DNA of 64,000 nt from Crocinitomicaceae bacterium (GTDB lineage: Bacteria > Bacteroidota > Bacteroidia > Flavobacteriales_D > Crocinitomicaceae). Below the pieces are notes generated by a model, which was not told where the DNA came from, made no database searches, and worked only from the letters and a program-made list of their open reading frames with translations. Each line of letters starts with the position of its first letter. The stretch's first letter is position 1. Positions 33,764 through 42,897 of this stretch are shown one piece after another. The position numbers and the translations under genes were made by a program. The DNA is taken from contig JACJYW010000004.1 of assembly GCA_020635955.1 (NCBI GenBank), positions 186,001-250,000 of the forward strand, given 5' to 3'.

Positions 33764-34956
33764 TAACTTAATTTCTCCAATGCAGTTTTAATTCTGGCAA
33801 TTGCTTCTAATAGAACGTCTTCAGAAGCAGCATATGATAAACGAACACAATTAGCATCTCCAAATGCTTCTCCTGTCACTAATGCTACTTTAGCTTCATC
33901 CAACAAGTACATTGAAAAATCGGTTGCTGAATTAATGGTATGTGAACCGTATGACTTACCAAAGAAGTTCGTCACATCAGGAAAAACATAAAATGCACCT
34001 TCCGGAACATTCAACTTCAATCCTTTGATCTCCCCTAATTTTTCTAATACCAGGTCTCTTCTTTTTTTGAAAGCATCCACCATGTATTGGATCTTTGAAG
34101 GATCTGCATTCATTGCAGCTATAGCGGCTCTTTGCGCAATTGAACATGTACCTGAAGTAAATTGCCCCTGAATTTTCTCACAAGCTTTAGCAATTTCAAC
34201 AGGAGCTCCTATGTATCCAATACGCCAGCCCGTCATAGCAAATGCCTTAGACAATCCATTCACCGTTATTGTTTGGTTATAGACATTGTCAAAAGCAGCT
34301 AAACTTTGATTTTTTCCAACAAAGTTGATATGTTCATAGATCTCATCAGAGATCACAAAAAAGTCAGATTTTGTAGCGATCACTTCCGCCAATGCTTTCA
34401 ATTCATCCTTAGAATATGCAGTTCCTGTTGGATTGCAAGGATTTGAAAAGATCATCAACTTAGTTTTGCCAGTCATAGCCGATCTCAATTGACCAGGTGT
34501 GATCTTGAAATCATTATCAATAGAAGTTTCGATTACTACCGGAATACCACCAAATAACGCTACTTGTTCATAGTAAGTAACCCAGTAGGGTGCTGGAATG
34601 ATCACTTCATCTCCCTCATTCACCAAAGACATGATCACATTGATTATACTTTGTTTAGCTCCAGTGGATACCACTATTTGATTAGCGGTATAGTTTAATC
34701 CATTGTCTCTTTTGAATTTACCGGCAATAGCCTCACGTAGATCCTGATATCCCGGAACTGGCATATAATGAGAATAGTTCTGATCAATACCCTCTTTTGC
34801 TGCATCTTTAATGAAATCAGGCGTCATGAAATCAGGCTCACCTAAACTCAAAGAAATGATATCTATCCCCTGAGCTTTTAGCTCCCTACTTTTAGCAGCC
34901 ATGGCAAGTGTAGCCGACTCTGCCATATTTTTAACTCTTTCCGAAATATGAGACAT
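33763..34956 (-). CDS. Pyridoxal-phosphate aminotransferase, aspartate aminotransferase-like
   Basis: A 397-residue class I/II (fold-type I) aminotransferase. Key segments: SLSLGEPDFMTP, SNPCNPTGTAYS, DEIYEH, and the PLP lysine in GLSKAFAMTGWRIGY. ATG 34956 (MSHISERVKNM) is preferred over an upstream ATG six codons earlier. It matches the AspC-like family found in most Bacteroidota; exact amino-acid preference is not readable. First gene of the aminotransferase-rfaE1-ubiE run. Confidence 0.9.
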   Translation of the reverse strand: MSHISERVKNMAESATLAMAAKSRELKAQGIDIISLSLGEPDFMTPDFIKDAAKEGIDQNYSHYMPVPGYQDLREAIAGKFKRDNGLNYTANQIVVSTGAKQSIINVIMSLVNEGDEVIIPAPYWVTYYEQVALFGGIPVVIETSIDNDFKITPGQLRSAMTGKTKLMIFSNPCNPTGTAYSKDELKALAEVIATKSDFFVISDEIYEHINFVGKNQSLAAFDNVYNQTITVNGLSKAFAMTGWRIGYIGAPVEIAKACEKIQGQFTSGTCSIAQRAAIAAMNADPSKIQYMVDAFKKRRDLVLEKLGEIKGLKLNVPEGAFYVFPDVTNFFGKSYGSHTINSATDFSMYLLDEAKVALVTGEAFGDANCVRLSYAASEDVLLEAIARIKTALEKLS

Positions 34957-35005
34957 GGAATTATTTTTTAGCAAAACTAATTAAAATTGCTTGGTAGCGT
35001 TATGT

Positions 35006-35461
35006 TTAAAGGTCAAAATCAAAGGCTGTCATTCCGCTTTTTTGATACGGATAAGCATTAAAGGTACCTGTTGCAATAGCAACCTGCTCTCCTGTAGCTT
35101 CATTTACGATCTCACCCTGAGCAATGATTATTCTTTTTCCCTTTGAGATCACCTGACCGTTTCCAATTAGGACTTCACCTTTTCGAACAGGTTTTAAATA
35201 ATTGATCTTGAATTCAACTGTTGAAACTAAACATCCATTTTCTGACGAAGCATGTAGAGCAGCAACACCAAGAATTCCATCCATGTATGCTGATAAAACA
35301 CCTCCATGAGCCGTAGTAGGAGTTGCCAGATGTTTATCTTTTATTTCAAGTCGATAGGTAATGCCATCTTCTTCAAATTTTTGCAATTCTGTTCCTAAAA
35401 GATGTCCAAATTGATTAGTTTGTGAATATACTTTTATCAGTAGATCTCTAATGTTTTCCAT
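35006..35461 (-). CDS. PaaI-family hotdog thioesterase
   Basis: A 151-residue protein with the hotdog acyl-CoA thioesterase pattern: TTAHGGVLSAYMDGILGVAAL (catalytic-type HGG), STVEFKINYLKPVRKGEVLIG, EVVNE-like EIVNEATGEQVAIATGTF. ATG 35461 preferred; an in-frame ATG eight codons upstream is less typical. It precedes the aminotransferase by 49 bases. Confidence 0.87.
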   Translation of the reverse strand: MENIRDLLIKVYSQTNQFGHLLGTELQKFEEDGITYRLEIKDKHLATPTTAHGGVLSAYMDGILGVAALHASSENGCLVSTVEFKINYLKPVRKGEVLIGNGQVISKGKRIIIAQGEIVNEATGEQVAIATGTFNAYPYQKSGMTAFDFDL

Positions 35462-35533
35462 TGTAAGATTGATTGGGGAGTGCAAATTTAGTTTATTCCT
35501 GAAACCTTTTGGATCATAAAAAGTAAATTTGAA

Positions 35534-35541
35534 TATATTTG
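35534..35541 (+). promoter_or_regulatory. -7 promoter box of the tRNA-Gly transcript
   Basis: TATATTTG, exact TAnnTTTG match. It stands before the tRNA 5' fragment at 35572, about 140 bases from the intact tRNA. Apart from this, the fragment and the tRNA, the gene-free stretch 35462-35808 holds nothing I can name. Confidence 0.55.
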
Positions 35542-35571
35542 TACCGTCCTAGTACACCAATCAGGACTTTA

Positions 35572-35589
35572 AATTAAGCGGGAGTAGCT
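35572..35589 (+). repeat. Duplicate of the tRNA-Gly 5' end with its upstream bases
   Basis: AATTAAGCGGGAGTAGCT occurs here and at 35677-35694, where it includes tRNA-Gly positions 1-12. After the 18 identical bases the copies diverge. The 87 bases between them can form small hairpins (AGCATGGCTT region) but contain no second tRNA. Confidence 0.7.
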
Positions 35590-35682
35590 TACCGATTAAG
35601 TTTCGCAACAAGCATGGCTTGGCTCAACTAGATCGGCACAGGCAACTTCGCTACAAAAAAATAATCGGAAACGGTTAATTAA

Positions 35683-35755
35683 GCGGGAGTAGCTCAGTTG
35701 GTAGAGCGTCAGCCTTCCAAGCTGAGGGTCGCGAGTTCGAGTCTCGTCTCCCGCT
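35683..35755 (+). tRNA. tRNA-Gly (anticodon UCC)
   Basis: Acceptor GCGGGAG/CTCCCGC, D arm GTAGCTCAGTTGGTAGAGC, anticodon loop CTTCCAA with anticodon TCC, T loop TTCGAGT. No encoded CCA. Confidence 0.95.
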
Positions 35756-35764
35756 CAAGAACTA

Positions 35765-35797
35765 AGCACTGATCTTTTTTAGATTGGTGCTTTTTTT
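35765..35797 (+). terminator. Rho-independent terminator after tRNA-Gly
   Basis: AGCACTGATC / GATTGGTGCT with G-U pairs, then a T run. Confidence 0.75.
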
Positions 35798-35808
35798 AGT
35801 TTAAAAAT

Positions 35809-36057
35809 ATGGAAATTAAAACCCAATGGACTGCCCAAAGTAACGGCAAACATTACAGGATAAATATTTCAATCCAGAGAGGAACTATCACCATTGCGAA
35901 ACATAGCGGTGATCCTAAATCTGAAACTGGAGGTTCCTGGGATCTAGACGACTTCAAAACTGGTGAATATGATGAATATGTATTCGAGGGCTTTGATGAA
36001 GATGTTTTGGATGAGATCTATGATGCTATCAAAGAGATCAAGAACGGCAGTGTCTAA
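35809..36057 (+). CDS. Small acidic protein of unknown function
   Basis: An 82-residue soluble protein with a beta-rich start (EIKTQWTAQSNGKHYRINISI) and an acidic helical end (FDEDVLDEIYDAIKEIK). Its stop overlaps the convergent FadL-like gene by four bases. No family recognised. Confidence 0.65.
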   Translation: MEIKTQWTAQSNGKHYRINISIQRGTITIAKHSGDPKSETGGSWDLDDFKTGEYDEYVFEGFDEDVLDEIYDAIKEIKNGSV

Positions 36058-37529
36058 AATCTTGCTCCGATAGTCAATAAAACCTGAGAATTGCGATTGT
36101 AGAATGTTGCATGACTCCCGTTAATAGTAGGGTCATAAGCATAATACTCTTCTTTTCTTGACATCAGGACATAAGCCATATCAATATATAGGGTACCGAA
36201 ATTATAGCCAGCCCCTCCAGTTATGAATAACATTGGATCCTGACTATTACCAGAGGCCGCTTTATATGGCGTTCCATAATAAGCAAAGCCACCTCTTGCA
36301 TACAACTGTTTATTGATCCTACCTTCAATACCAAATTTGATATTTACGCATGACTTATAAATATTGTCGATCTGCGTGTTCTCTGCTGCAAAACTGTACG
36401 GAGAATCAGAGAATTTCTTGGACATGATCTTAGCCATTCTGTAATCAATATACTCTACTTCTACCCCAACGGAACCCAGATCGTTCACGACCGCAGCTGC
36501 TGACACATTGGCTTTAAAGGGAGTTCTGATCTTATAATCATAGGCACCAGTTGGCACATACTCAGCAAGCACATATTTTTCACCATCTTTCGTTTGGGAC
36601 GTCATATTGTTTGTCCAATAATCATTCATCCAAAGGGCTGTTGGTGTTTCCACTGCTAATCCAAACCTCAATTGCTCAGTTGGCATATAGATAGCGCCCA
36701 AACGCAAATTCAATCCTCTTCCTTTAATATCTAACTGACCCGTGTACTCTATCTCATTCAACCAAAGAGAAGTATCCTGATAAGTTTCTTTATGTCTAAA
36801 TGTCTCACTATATTTAGCATATACAAAATTAACGGATCCCCCTAACAATAATTTATTTGCATAATTACCACTAAGAGTCAACAAACTAAACTCGGTAATA
36901 CCACCTTTTCTCTTTAATCTTCTTTCATGAAAAGCAGTACCATTGCTAAACTGCGTAGTATAGGTATTATCCGGTAATGGATCTATAGCGTATGTATCGT
37001 ATGCCAATCCTGCGGTGAAAGGCAAGGCATCATAGATGAAGGTGGTTGAGATACCATTCGCTTCTCTAATGAAAGAATGCAGAATAGATGAATCTGCAAT
37101 TCCTGAATATGTTATGGAATCGTTGTAACTCCTTTTTCTATTCATTCCCAGCCCCATTTGAAGACTTCTCCAACCATTGAACTTGTCCGGATCAAGCGTA
37201 TAAGCTTTTACATATGAAATATTGCTCAAATTATAAGTGACTCTGAAATCAGAGTTTGCTGACCCATAAAAATTTGTTGTAGCGTAAGGAATCTCCAAAT
37301 TTTGGGTAAAAGAGAAATTACTTTTTGTGAGTCGTCCTAGTCCAGCTGGATTTTGAGACGCATTAGCAAAGTCACCTCCCAATGCTGTTAATCCACCTGC
37401 AGTAGCTGAATTCCTAGCAGTTCCACCAAAGAATGAAAGGGAATACCTCAAAGCATCATCTTCATTTTGTGAAAAAACAGCCCCAAAGGATAGCAAAAAC
37501 GATCCTACAAGAAATAACTTAACTCTCAT
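36054..37529 (-). CDS. FadL/OmpP1-like outer-membrane transport protein
   Basis: A 491-residue protein with signal peptide (FLLSFGAVFSQ) and an N-terminal ARNSATAGGLTALGGDFANASQNPAGLGRLTKSNF segment typical of the FadL/TodX family of hydrophobic-compound transporters, followed by barrel strands to the C-terminal QVLLTIGARF. Substrate unknown. It starts three bases after the stop of the low-complexity lipoprotein gene, so the two are probably co-transcribed. Confidence 0.85.
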   Translation of the reverse strand: MRVKLFLVGSFLLSFGAVFSQNEDDALRYSLSFFGGTARNSATAGGLTALGGDFANASQNPAGLGRLTKSNFSFTQNLEIPYATTNFYGSANSDFRVTYNLSNISYVKAYTLDPDKFNGWRSLQMGLGMNRKRSYNDSITYSGIADSSILHSFIREANGISTTFIYDALPFTAGLAYDTYAIDPLPDNTYTTQFSNGTAFHERRLKRKGGITEFSLLTLSGNYANKLLLGGSVNFVYAKYSETFRHKETYQDTSLWLNEIEYTGQLDIKGRGLNLRLGAIYMPTEQLRFGLAVETPTALWMNDYWTNNMTSQTKDGEKYVLAEYVPTGAYDYKIRTPFKANVSAAAVVNDLGSVGVEVEYIDYRMAKIMSKKFSDSPYSFAAENTQIDNIYKSCVNIKFGIEGRINKQLYARGGFAYYGTPYKAASGNSQDPMLFITGGAGYNFGTLYIDMAYVLMSRKEEYYAYDPTINGSHATFYNRNSQVLLTIGARF

Positions 37530-37532
37530 GAA

Positions 37533-39191
37533 TTATCTTCTTCTTGAACTACTTGTTCCTCCTGAACTTGATGAGCTACTTGAACCTGAACTTCCTGAAC
37601 TGCTTGAGCGATTTCCGTAGTTACCAGAACTATTTGTTGATCTGGTTCCGCTATTGTATGTATTATTAGTTGTCCCGGAGCTATTTGTTCTTCTACTATC
37701 CCCTGTATTATTTCCACTTCCTGAGTTATAGACTGTCCCAGGTTTATTATCCTGATAGGTTGGATTAGACTGGTTTCCATATTTATTCGGATTGTCATAC
37801 GTTTTCTGGGTAGAATAACTTGAATAACTTCCTCCTTTTACAACACTACCAGAGTTAACCGTATTAGAGTTGTTAACCGTTGAACCACTGGAAAATTGAT
37901 TTTGAGCTGGTTTCCCTATTTTTAAAGTTGTTTGGTTATTAGTGGTTTTTGGACCATTTGAATTCACGTTATTCACAACGTTATTAGTTCCCGGAGAAAT
38001 TCCATTTACATTATTTCCCGATTGAACATTTCCATTCTGTATATTTCCATTATTAGCATTAGTGAATACAGGTTTTTCATATACCTGAGTTGAACTACCT
38101 GAAGAATTAACAGGCTTAGTATTATAAGTATCATGTGATACATTATTTACTTGTCCATTTGTTAAGGGTTTAGACTCAAAAACATTTGTTGCTACCTGAT
38201 GCTCTTCAAATGTTGTGTATTGTGGAAATGGTGAGTTTGAAGCCTGTAGTTCCTGAGATTTTACCGTATGTTCATAATTGGTATTGTTTTGAGAATAAGA
38301 TCCGGTATTGGTTCCTCCTCTATGTCCATAATGGTGGTTAGACGAAGTTCCTGATGACGGTTCTCCCCAATTAGACCAAGATGATGATCCGGAATTGTTA
38401 TTGAATGAGCTGTTGTAGATACCATATCCCCAAATAGGACTGTATCCTCCATATCCCCACCATGGATTATTCCATCCATTTCCATAATAACCGTAGTAAG
38501 GATTCCCATACATACCATTCCATCCTCCACCATAATATCCGTAGCTGTTGTAACCACCATATCCATAATAATTGGAACCATAATAGTTGCTACCACCATA
38601 GTAATTGTTGAAATATGGTGTACCATAATAGTTATTGTACCCGCCACATCCGTAAAGTGGGTCTCCATACATGTAACCAGAAGGATAATAGCCTGAATAT
38701 CCCCAATACCAGTTTGGACTATTTCTCAAAGACATATATCCCCATCCACGAGGAAAAGGACCGTATCTTTCTATGATATGAGTACATCTGATACCATCAA
38801 AGAATGCAGCACATTGATACGGGCATACATCCCATCCTAATTGATCATTATGATTATGACCTAGATTATTCGTCTGGTTATAATTTCTTGGATATCCATC
38901 ATCTTCAGAAGCATTATACTGATTCGGATCTGAATTATCGTATTGTATAGATCTGTTTGTTGTATTGTAATACGAAGGATTCAAGCCTGATCTGTGTGTA
39001 TTTCCTGAATCTACGACTACTCTGTAATTTGACTCTTCATTTTTAATGTAGTCAGCATACCCATCTTCATCATTAGATTTAACAACAGTTTTTGACTCTG
39101 TTCCGTTATATGCATCATCAAATATTTCAGCTGATGTAGTACAGGACCAGAGAAAAGCCAAAGGCGCAATCAATAATATTGACTTTTTCAT
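37533..39191 (-). CDS. Large low-complexity lipoprotein (Tyr/Gly/Asn then Ser/Asn rich)
   Basis: About 552 residues from ATG 39191: lipobox FLWSC (Cys about 16), a region to ~120, then Cys-containing WDVCPYQCAAFFDGIRCTH, a Tyr/Gly/Asn-rich block (about 160-260, units like YYGSNYYGYGGYN) and an Asn/Ser/Thr-rich tail ending SSSRRR. The upstream frame to 39242 lacks a signal peptide and is rejected. Such composition suits a surface or adhesive matrix protein, but no family can be given. Upstream of the FadL-like gene by three bases. Confidence 0.75.
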   Translation of the reverse strand: MKKSILLIAPLAFLWSCTTSAEIFDDAYNGTESKTVVKSNDEDGYADYIKNEESNYRVVVDSGNTHRSGLNPSYYNTTNRSIQYDNSDPNQYNASEDDGYPRNYNQTNNLGHNHNDQLGWDVCPYQCAAFFDGIRCTHIIERYGPFPRGWGYMSLRNSPNWYWGYSGYYPSGYMYGDPLYGCGGYNNYYGTPYFNNYYGGSNYYGSNYYGYGGYNSYGYYGGGWNGMYGNPYYGYYGNGWNNPWWGYGGYSPIWGYGIYNSSFNNNSGSSSWSNWGEPSSGTSSNHHYGHRGGTNTGSYSQNNTNYEHTVKSQELQASNSPFPQYTTFEEHQVATNVFESKPLTNGQVNNVSHDTYNTKPVNSSGSSTQVYEKPVFTNANNGNIQNGNVQSGNNVNGISPGTNNVVNNVNSNGPKTTNNQTTLKIGKPAQNQFSSGSTVNNSNTVNSGSVVKGGSYSSYSTQKTYDNPNKYGNQSNPTYQDNKPGTVYNSGSGNNTGDSRRTNSSGTTNNTYNSGTRSTNSSGNYGNRSSSSGSSGSSSSSSSGGTSSSRRR

Positions 39192-39367
39192 AGTGGATCG
39201 GTTTATAATGAGGAAATAATTTATTCCTACATTTGTTTTCACTGGAATAAGTTACAAATATTATACCAAAATTTGTAAAAAATTAACATTTAATCGGTAA
39301 ATGGTTTTAGATATAAGTTCAACAACTAAACCATTTAGCTCAAATATAGGCAAGAAATAGCAATTTT

Positions 39368-40843
39368 ATGGCAGAACAGATCACAAAACGTGAAGAAGAT
39401 TACTCAAAATGGTACAACGATATAATTAAAATTGCCGAACTGGCAGAGCATTCTGACGTTCGTGGATGTATGGTTATAAAACCCTATGGATTTGCCATTT
39501 GGGAAAAGATAAAAGATCAACTGGATAAAATGTTCAAAGAAACAGGACATCAAAATGCGTATTTCCCCTTGTTCGTGCCTAAAAGCTTGTTTGAAGCAGA
39601 AGAAAAAAATGCCGAAGGATTTGCCAAAGAATGTGCAGTAGTTACCCATTACAGATTAAAAGCAGATCCGAATGAAAAGGGTAAACTGATTGTTGATCCA
39701 GAAGCGCGATTAGAAGAAGAACTGGTTGTAAGACCAACTTCTGAAGCTATTATTTGGAACACCTATAAAAAATGGATCCAATCATATCGTGACCTGCCAA
39801 TTCTTATCAATCAATGGGCGAATGTTGTTCGTTGGGAGATGAGAACTCGTTTGTTTTTGAGAACAGCCGAATTTTTATGGCAAGAAGGACATACAGCACA
39901 CGCTTCAAAAGCAGAAGCTATTGAGGAAACTGAAAAGATGTTAGACGTTTATGCTGAGTTCGCAGAGAACTTCATGGCTATGCCGGTTATTAAAGGATTA
40001 AAATCTGAGAGTGAGCGCTTTGCCGGTGCTGAAGAAACTTATTGTATCGAAGCAATGATGCAGGATGGTAAAGCACTTCAAGCAGGAACTTCTCACTTTT
40101 TAGGACAAAATTTTGCCAAAGCATTTGACGTTAAATTCTCTGATCAAGAAGGGAAATTAGACTTTGTTTGGGCTACGTCATGGGGAGTTTCTACCCGTTT
40201 AATGGGGGCTTTGATCATGACTCATTCAGATGACCATGGATTGGTATTGCCACCAAAATTAGCTCCAATTCACGTAGCAATCGTACCTATATTTAAAGGA
40301 GACGATCAATTGATGGAGATCAAAGACAAACTGCAACCTTACATTAATGAATTAACTGCTAGTGGTGTAACAGTTAAATTTGATAGTGACGACAAAAAAC
40401 GTCCGGGATGGAAATTTGCTGAATATGAAGCAAAGGGCGTTCCGGTTAGATTAGCCATTGGTCCACGTGATCTTGAAAATGGAAATATAGAAGTTGCCAG
40501 AAGAGATACTCAGGAAAAATCAGTGATCGAACTAAAAAATGTCGTAGCTCACGTTAAAGATCTTTTGGATGAAATTCAGAATAATCTGTTCAACAAGGCA
40601 CTGAAGTATCGCAACGAGAATATGGAAACGGTTGATTCTTATGAAGAATTTAAACAAAAGGTAGATAAAGGCGGTTTTTATCTAGCGCATTGGGATGGTA
40701 CAGCAGAGACGGAAGAAAAAATTAAAAATGACACAAAAGCTACTATTCGTTGTATACCTTTAGAAGGAAATGAAGAAAGTGGAGTTTGTATGGTGAGCGG
40801 CAAGCCATCTAATAAGCGTGTTGTCATTGCTAAAGCATACTAA
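39368..40843 (+). CDS. proS: Proline--tRNA ligase (short archaeal/eukaryotic-type class II)
   Basis: A 491-residue class II aminoacyl-tRNA synthetase charging tRNA-Pro. Visible: DYSKWYNDIIKIAELAEHSDVRG start, LVVRPTSEAII, RTRLFLRTAEFLWQEGHTAH, HSDDHGLVLPPKLAP and the C-terminal zinc-type domain. It lacks the bacterial editing insert, as in other Bacteroidota. The next gene starts two bases later. Confidence 0.96.
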   Translation: MAEQITKREEDYSKWYNDIIKIAELAEHSDVRGCMVIKPYGFAIWEKIKDQLDKMFKETGHQNAYFPLFVPKSLFEAEEKNAEGFAKECAVVTHYRLKADPNEKGKLIVDPEARLEEELVVRPTSEAIIWNTYKKWIQSYRDLPILINQWANVVRWEMRTRLFLRTAEFLWQEGHTAHASKAEAIEETEKMLDVYAEFAENFMAMPVIKGLKSESERFAGAEETYCIEAMMQDGKALQAGTSHFLGQNFAKAFDVKFSDQEGKLDFVWATSWGVSTRLMGALIMTHSDDHGLVLPPKLAPIHVAIVPIFKGDDQLMEIKDKLQPYINELTASGVTVKFDSDDKKRPGWKFAEYEAKGVPVRLAIGPRDLENGNIEVARRDTQEKSVIELKNVVAHVKDLLDEIQNNLFNKALKYRNENMETVDSYEEFKQKVDKGGFYLAHWDGTAETEEKIKNDTKATIRCIPLEGNEESGVCMVSGKPSNKRVVIAKAY

Positions 40844-40845
40844 TT

Positions 40846-41532
40846 ATGAGTACAGCAGACGGAAGAAAAGTTTTACTTGAAACACTTAAAAGAAAATCTG
40901 GCCACAAGCAGGATGTATTTCAAAACACGAAAGAATGGTTCTACATTTTGAAAAAAGTGTTGCAGGAATGTATTGATGAATTGTCAGGTCAATTGGGTGA
41001 TGATAGAATTAGATTTAGGGTTGAAGATCAAGGATTGGGTGAGGCCAGATTGTATCTTGGATCAGATGTTCTGGTTTTTCACATGCATTCCAATGTCTTT
41101 AAACTTCCTCCTACGGATTATGCCACCCAAACTTCTTACGTTAAGAACAAACCTGAGAATGCTTATTGCGGAATAATAAATGTTTATGATTTCCTGGCAG
41201 ATTCTTATGAGCAAAACAGACCGAATGACCTAGGTTATTTGATCTGCAGGATCTTTGTAAACAAAGAAGATCATTTTAAGGTTGAAGGAAAGGGACCTTT
41301 GGGTATTGCCTATCAAAATTATATGAATCAGGTTTTAACAGAGGAGATCTTGCATGAATTGATCCTTAGAATTGGTATTTACGCGCTTGATTTCGACCTT
41401 CTAACTCCTCCTTATCAAGCAGTTAGTACGGTATCCGTCGAAGAGCTGCAAACATTGAGCAGTCATTCAAAATTAAGAACAGGAAAACGTCTTGGATTCA
41501 GATTTCATTCAGACAATAAAATTCAGGGATAA
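40846..41532 (+). CDS. Conserved protein of unknown function downstream of proS
   Basis: A 228-residue soluble protein without signal peptide or TM helix. Central VLVFHMHSNVFKLPPTDY and LGYLICRIFVNKEDHFKVEGKGPLGIAYQNY look well folded. It starts two bases after proS, so it should be co-transcribed. I recognise the shape as a Bacteroidota hypothetical only; no function. Confidence 0.75.
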   Translation: MSTADGRKVLLETLKRKSGHKQDVFQNTKEWFYILKKVLQECIDELSGQLGDDRIRFRVEDQGLGEARLYLGSDVLVFHMHSNVFKLPPTDYATQTSYVKNKPENAYCGIINVYDFLADSYEQNRPNDLGYLICRIFVNKEDHFKVEGKGPLGIAYQNYMNQVLTEEILHELILRIGIYALDFDLLTPPYQAVSTVSVEELQTLSSHSKLRTGKRLGFRFHSDNKIQG

Positions 41533-41559
41533 TTTTTCTTGAAATTTTCAACTTTTTCC

Positions 41560-41589
41560 TTGCTATAAAATTTTAAAGCAGTATATTTG
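41560..41589 (+). promoter_or_regulatory. Promoter of the tRNA-Glu pair
   Basis: TTG (41560-41562), 19 bases, TATATTTG (41582-41589): a full Bacteroidetes -33/-7 match. Confidence 0.7.
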
Positions 41590-41632
41590 CACTCCTTTTT
41601 GGCGAGAAATTTTTAAGATTTCGGACTGAAAC

Positions 41633-41704
41633 GGCCCATTCGTCTAGTGGTTAGGACGCAAGGTTTTCATCCTTGAAACAGGAGTTCGATTCTCCTATGG
41701 GCTA
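41633..41704 (+). tRNA. tRNA-Glu (anticodon UUC), copy 1
   Basis: Acceptor GGCCCAT/ATGGGCT, anticodon loop TTTTCAT region with anticodon TTC, T loop TTCGATT. CCA follows directly (41705-41707). Confidence 0.94.
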
Positions 41705-41757
41705 CCAAAATAACTTTCGAAGAGTCGAAAGCGTAGAACAGAAAGAATTGAATAAAT

Positions 41758-41829
41758 GGCCCATTCGTCTAGTGGTTAGGACGCAAGGTTTTCATCCTTG
41801 AAACAGGAGTTCGATTCTCCTATGGGCTA
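41758..41829 (+). tRNA. tRNA-Glu (anticodon UUC), copy 2
   Basis: Base-for-base identical to the copy 125 bases upstream, with the same TTC anticodon. CCA is not complete here (ACAA). The 53 bases between the copies hold a short TTTCGA..TCGAAA hairpin. After the pair a purine-rich low-complexity block (about 41835-41865) precedes rpsT; otherwise 41533-41902 has no gene. Confidence 0.94.
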
Positions 41830-41902
41830 CAATGAAGTGTGAGATTGAGAGTTAGATTGAGGAGAGAGATAATAATTTGGAAAGAAGAATATAATTTAGA
41901 TT

Positions 41903-42157
41903 ATGGCAAATCATAAATCAGCATTAAAGAGAATCAGATCTAATGATGCTAAAAGATTAAGAAACAAGTATCAGCATAAAACTACACGTAATGCTGTTGC
42001 TACGCTTAGAGAAACTACTGACAAAAAAGAAGCAACTACATTGCTTCCTAAAGTAGTTGCTATGCTTGACAAGTTGGCTAAAAACAATGTGATCCACAAA
42101 AACAAAGCAGCTAACTTGAAATCAAGCCTTACAAAAAAAGTTAACGACTTAAAATAA
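41903..42157 (+). CDS. rpsT: 30S ribosomal protein S20
   Basis: An 84-residue basic helical protein with the S20 start MANHKSALKRIRSNDAKRLRN and the C-terminal IHKNKAANLKSSLTKKV. Binds 16S rRNA in 30S assembly. Terminator at 42178. Confidence 0.96.
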   Translation: MANHKSALKRIRSNDAKRLRNKYQHKTTRNAVATLRETTDKKEATTLLPKVVAMLDKLAKNNVIHKNKAANLKSSLTKKVNDLK

Positions 42158-42177
42158 GCTTGCCTTAAAGATATTTT

Positions 42178-42212
42178 AAGCCTGTTCGTCTTTTGACGGA
42201 TAGGCTTTTTTT
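42178..42212 (+). terminator. Rho-independent terminator after rpsT
   Basis: AAGCCTGTTCGTC / GACGGATAGGCTT around TTTT, then a T run. Confidence 0.85.
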
Positions 42213-42227
42213 GTTTAATCCCGTCAG

Positions 42228-42893
42228 ATGGAAGTCCAAATAGAATCAAGCTGGAAAAAAGCATTAGAAGAAGAGTTTGAAAAGCCCTATTTCATCTCAT
42301 TGGTGGCCAAAGTAAAAGAAGCTTATCAAAAAGGGGATGTTTGGCCCAAAGGACAGCAGATATTTAATGCCTTTGATCACTGTCCGCTGGAAAATGTAAA
42401 AGTGGTTATTCTGGGGCAGGACCCCTATCCCACTCCCGGACATGCACATGGCCTTTGTTTTTCGGTTCAGGAACATGTTAAACCATTTCCTAAATCACTC
42501 ATTAATATCTTCAAAGAGATTCAGGATGATCTTGGAACACCCTATCCTGAGAACGGGAGTTTGATCCGTTGGGCAGATCAGGGAGTATTTCTGTTAAATA
42601 CAGTACTCACAGTCAATGCAAATCAACCCAATTCACATAAGTCTTTTGGCTGGGAAACCTTTACGGATGCTGTAATCCATAAGATCAGTACCGAATTGAA
42701 TAATGTGGTATTCATGTTATGGGGATCACAAGCTCAACAAAAGATCCATTTGATCGATCAGAGTAAACATCACATACTTCAAACCGTTCATCCTTCACCG
42801 CTTTCAGCTTATAGAGGATTTTTCGGCTGTAAACACTTCAGCAAAGCCAACGAATTATTAATTTCGCACGGTCATCAACCTATAAACTGGTAA
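42228..42893 (+). CDS. ung: Uracil-DNA glycosylase
   Basis: A 221-residue family 1 UDG that removes uracil from DNA. Catalytic water-activating motif GQDPYPTPGHAHGL (Asp about residue 64) and the DNA-clamp loop HPSPLSAYRG (catalytic His) are intact. hemE starts four bases later. Confidence 0.96.
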   Translation: MEVQIESSWKKALEEEFEKPYFISLVAKVKEAYQKGDVWPKGQQIFNAFDHCPLENVKVVILGQDPYPTPGHAHGLCFSVQEHVKPFPKSLINIFKEIQDDLGTPYPENGSLIRWADQGVFLLNTVLTVNANQPNSHKSFGWETFTDAVIHKISTELNNVVFMLWGSQAQQKIHLIDQSKHHILQTVHPSPLSAYRGFFGCKHFSKANELLISHGHQPINW

Positions 42894-42897
42894 AATT

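Noticed and set aside
41633..41829. Two identical tRNA-Glu genes as a special duplication
   Set aside because: Tandem identical tRNA genes are common and need no special explanation.
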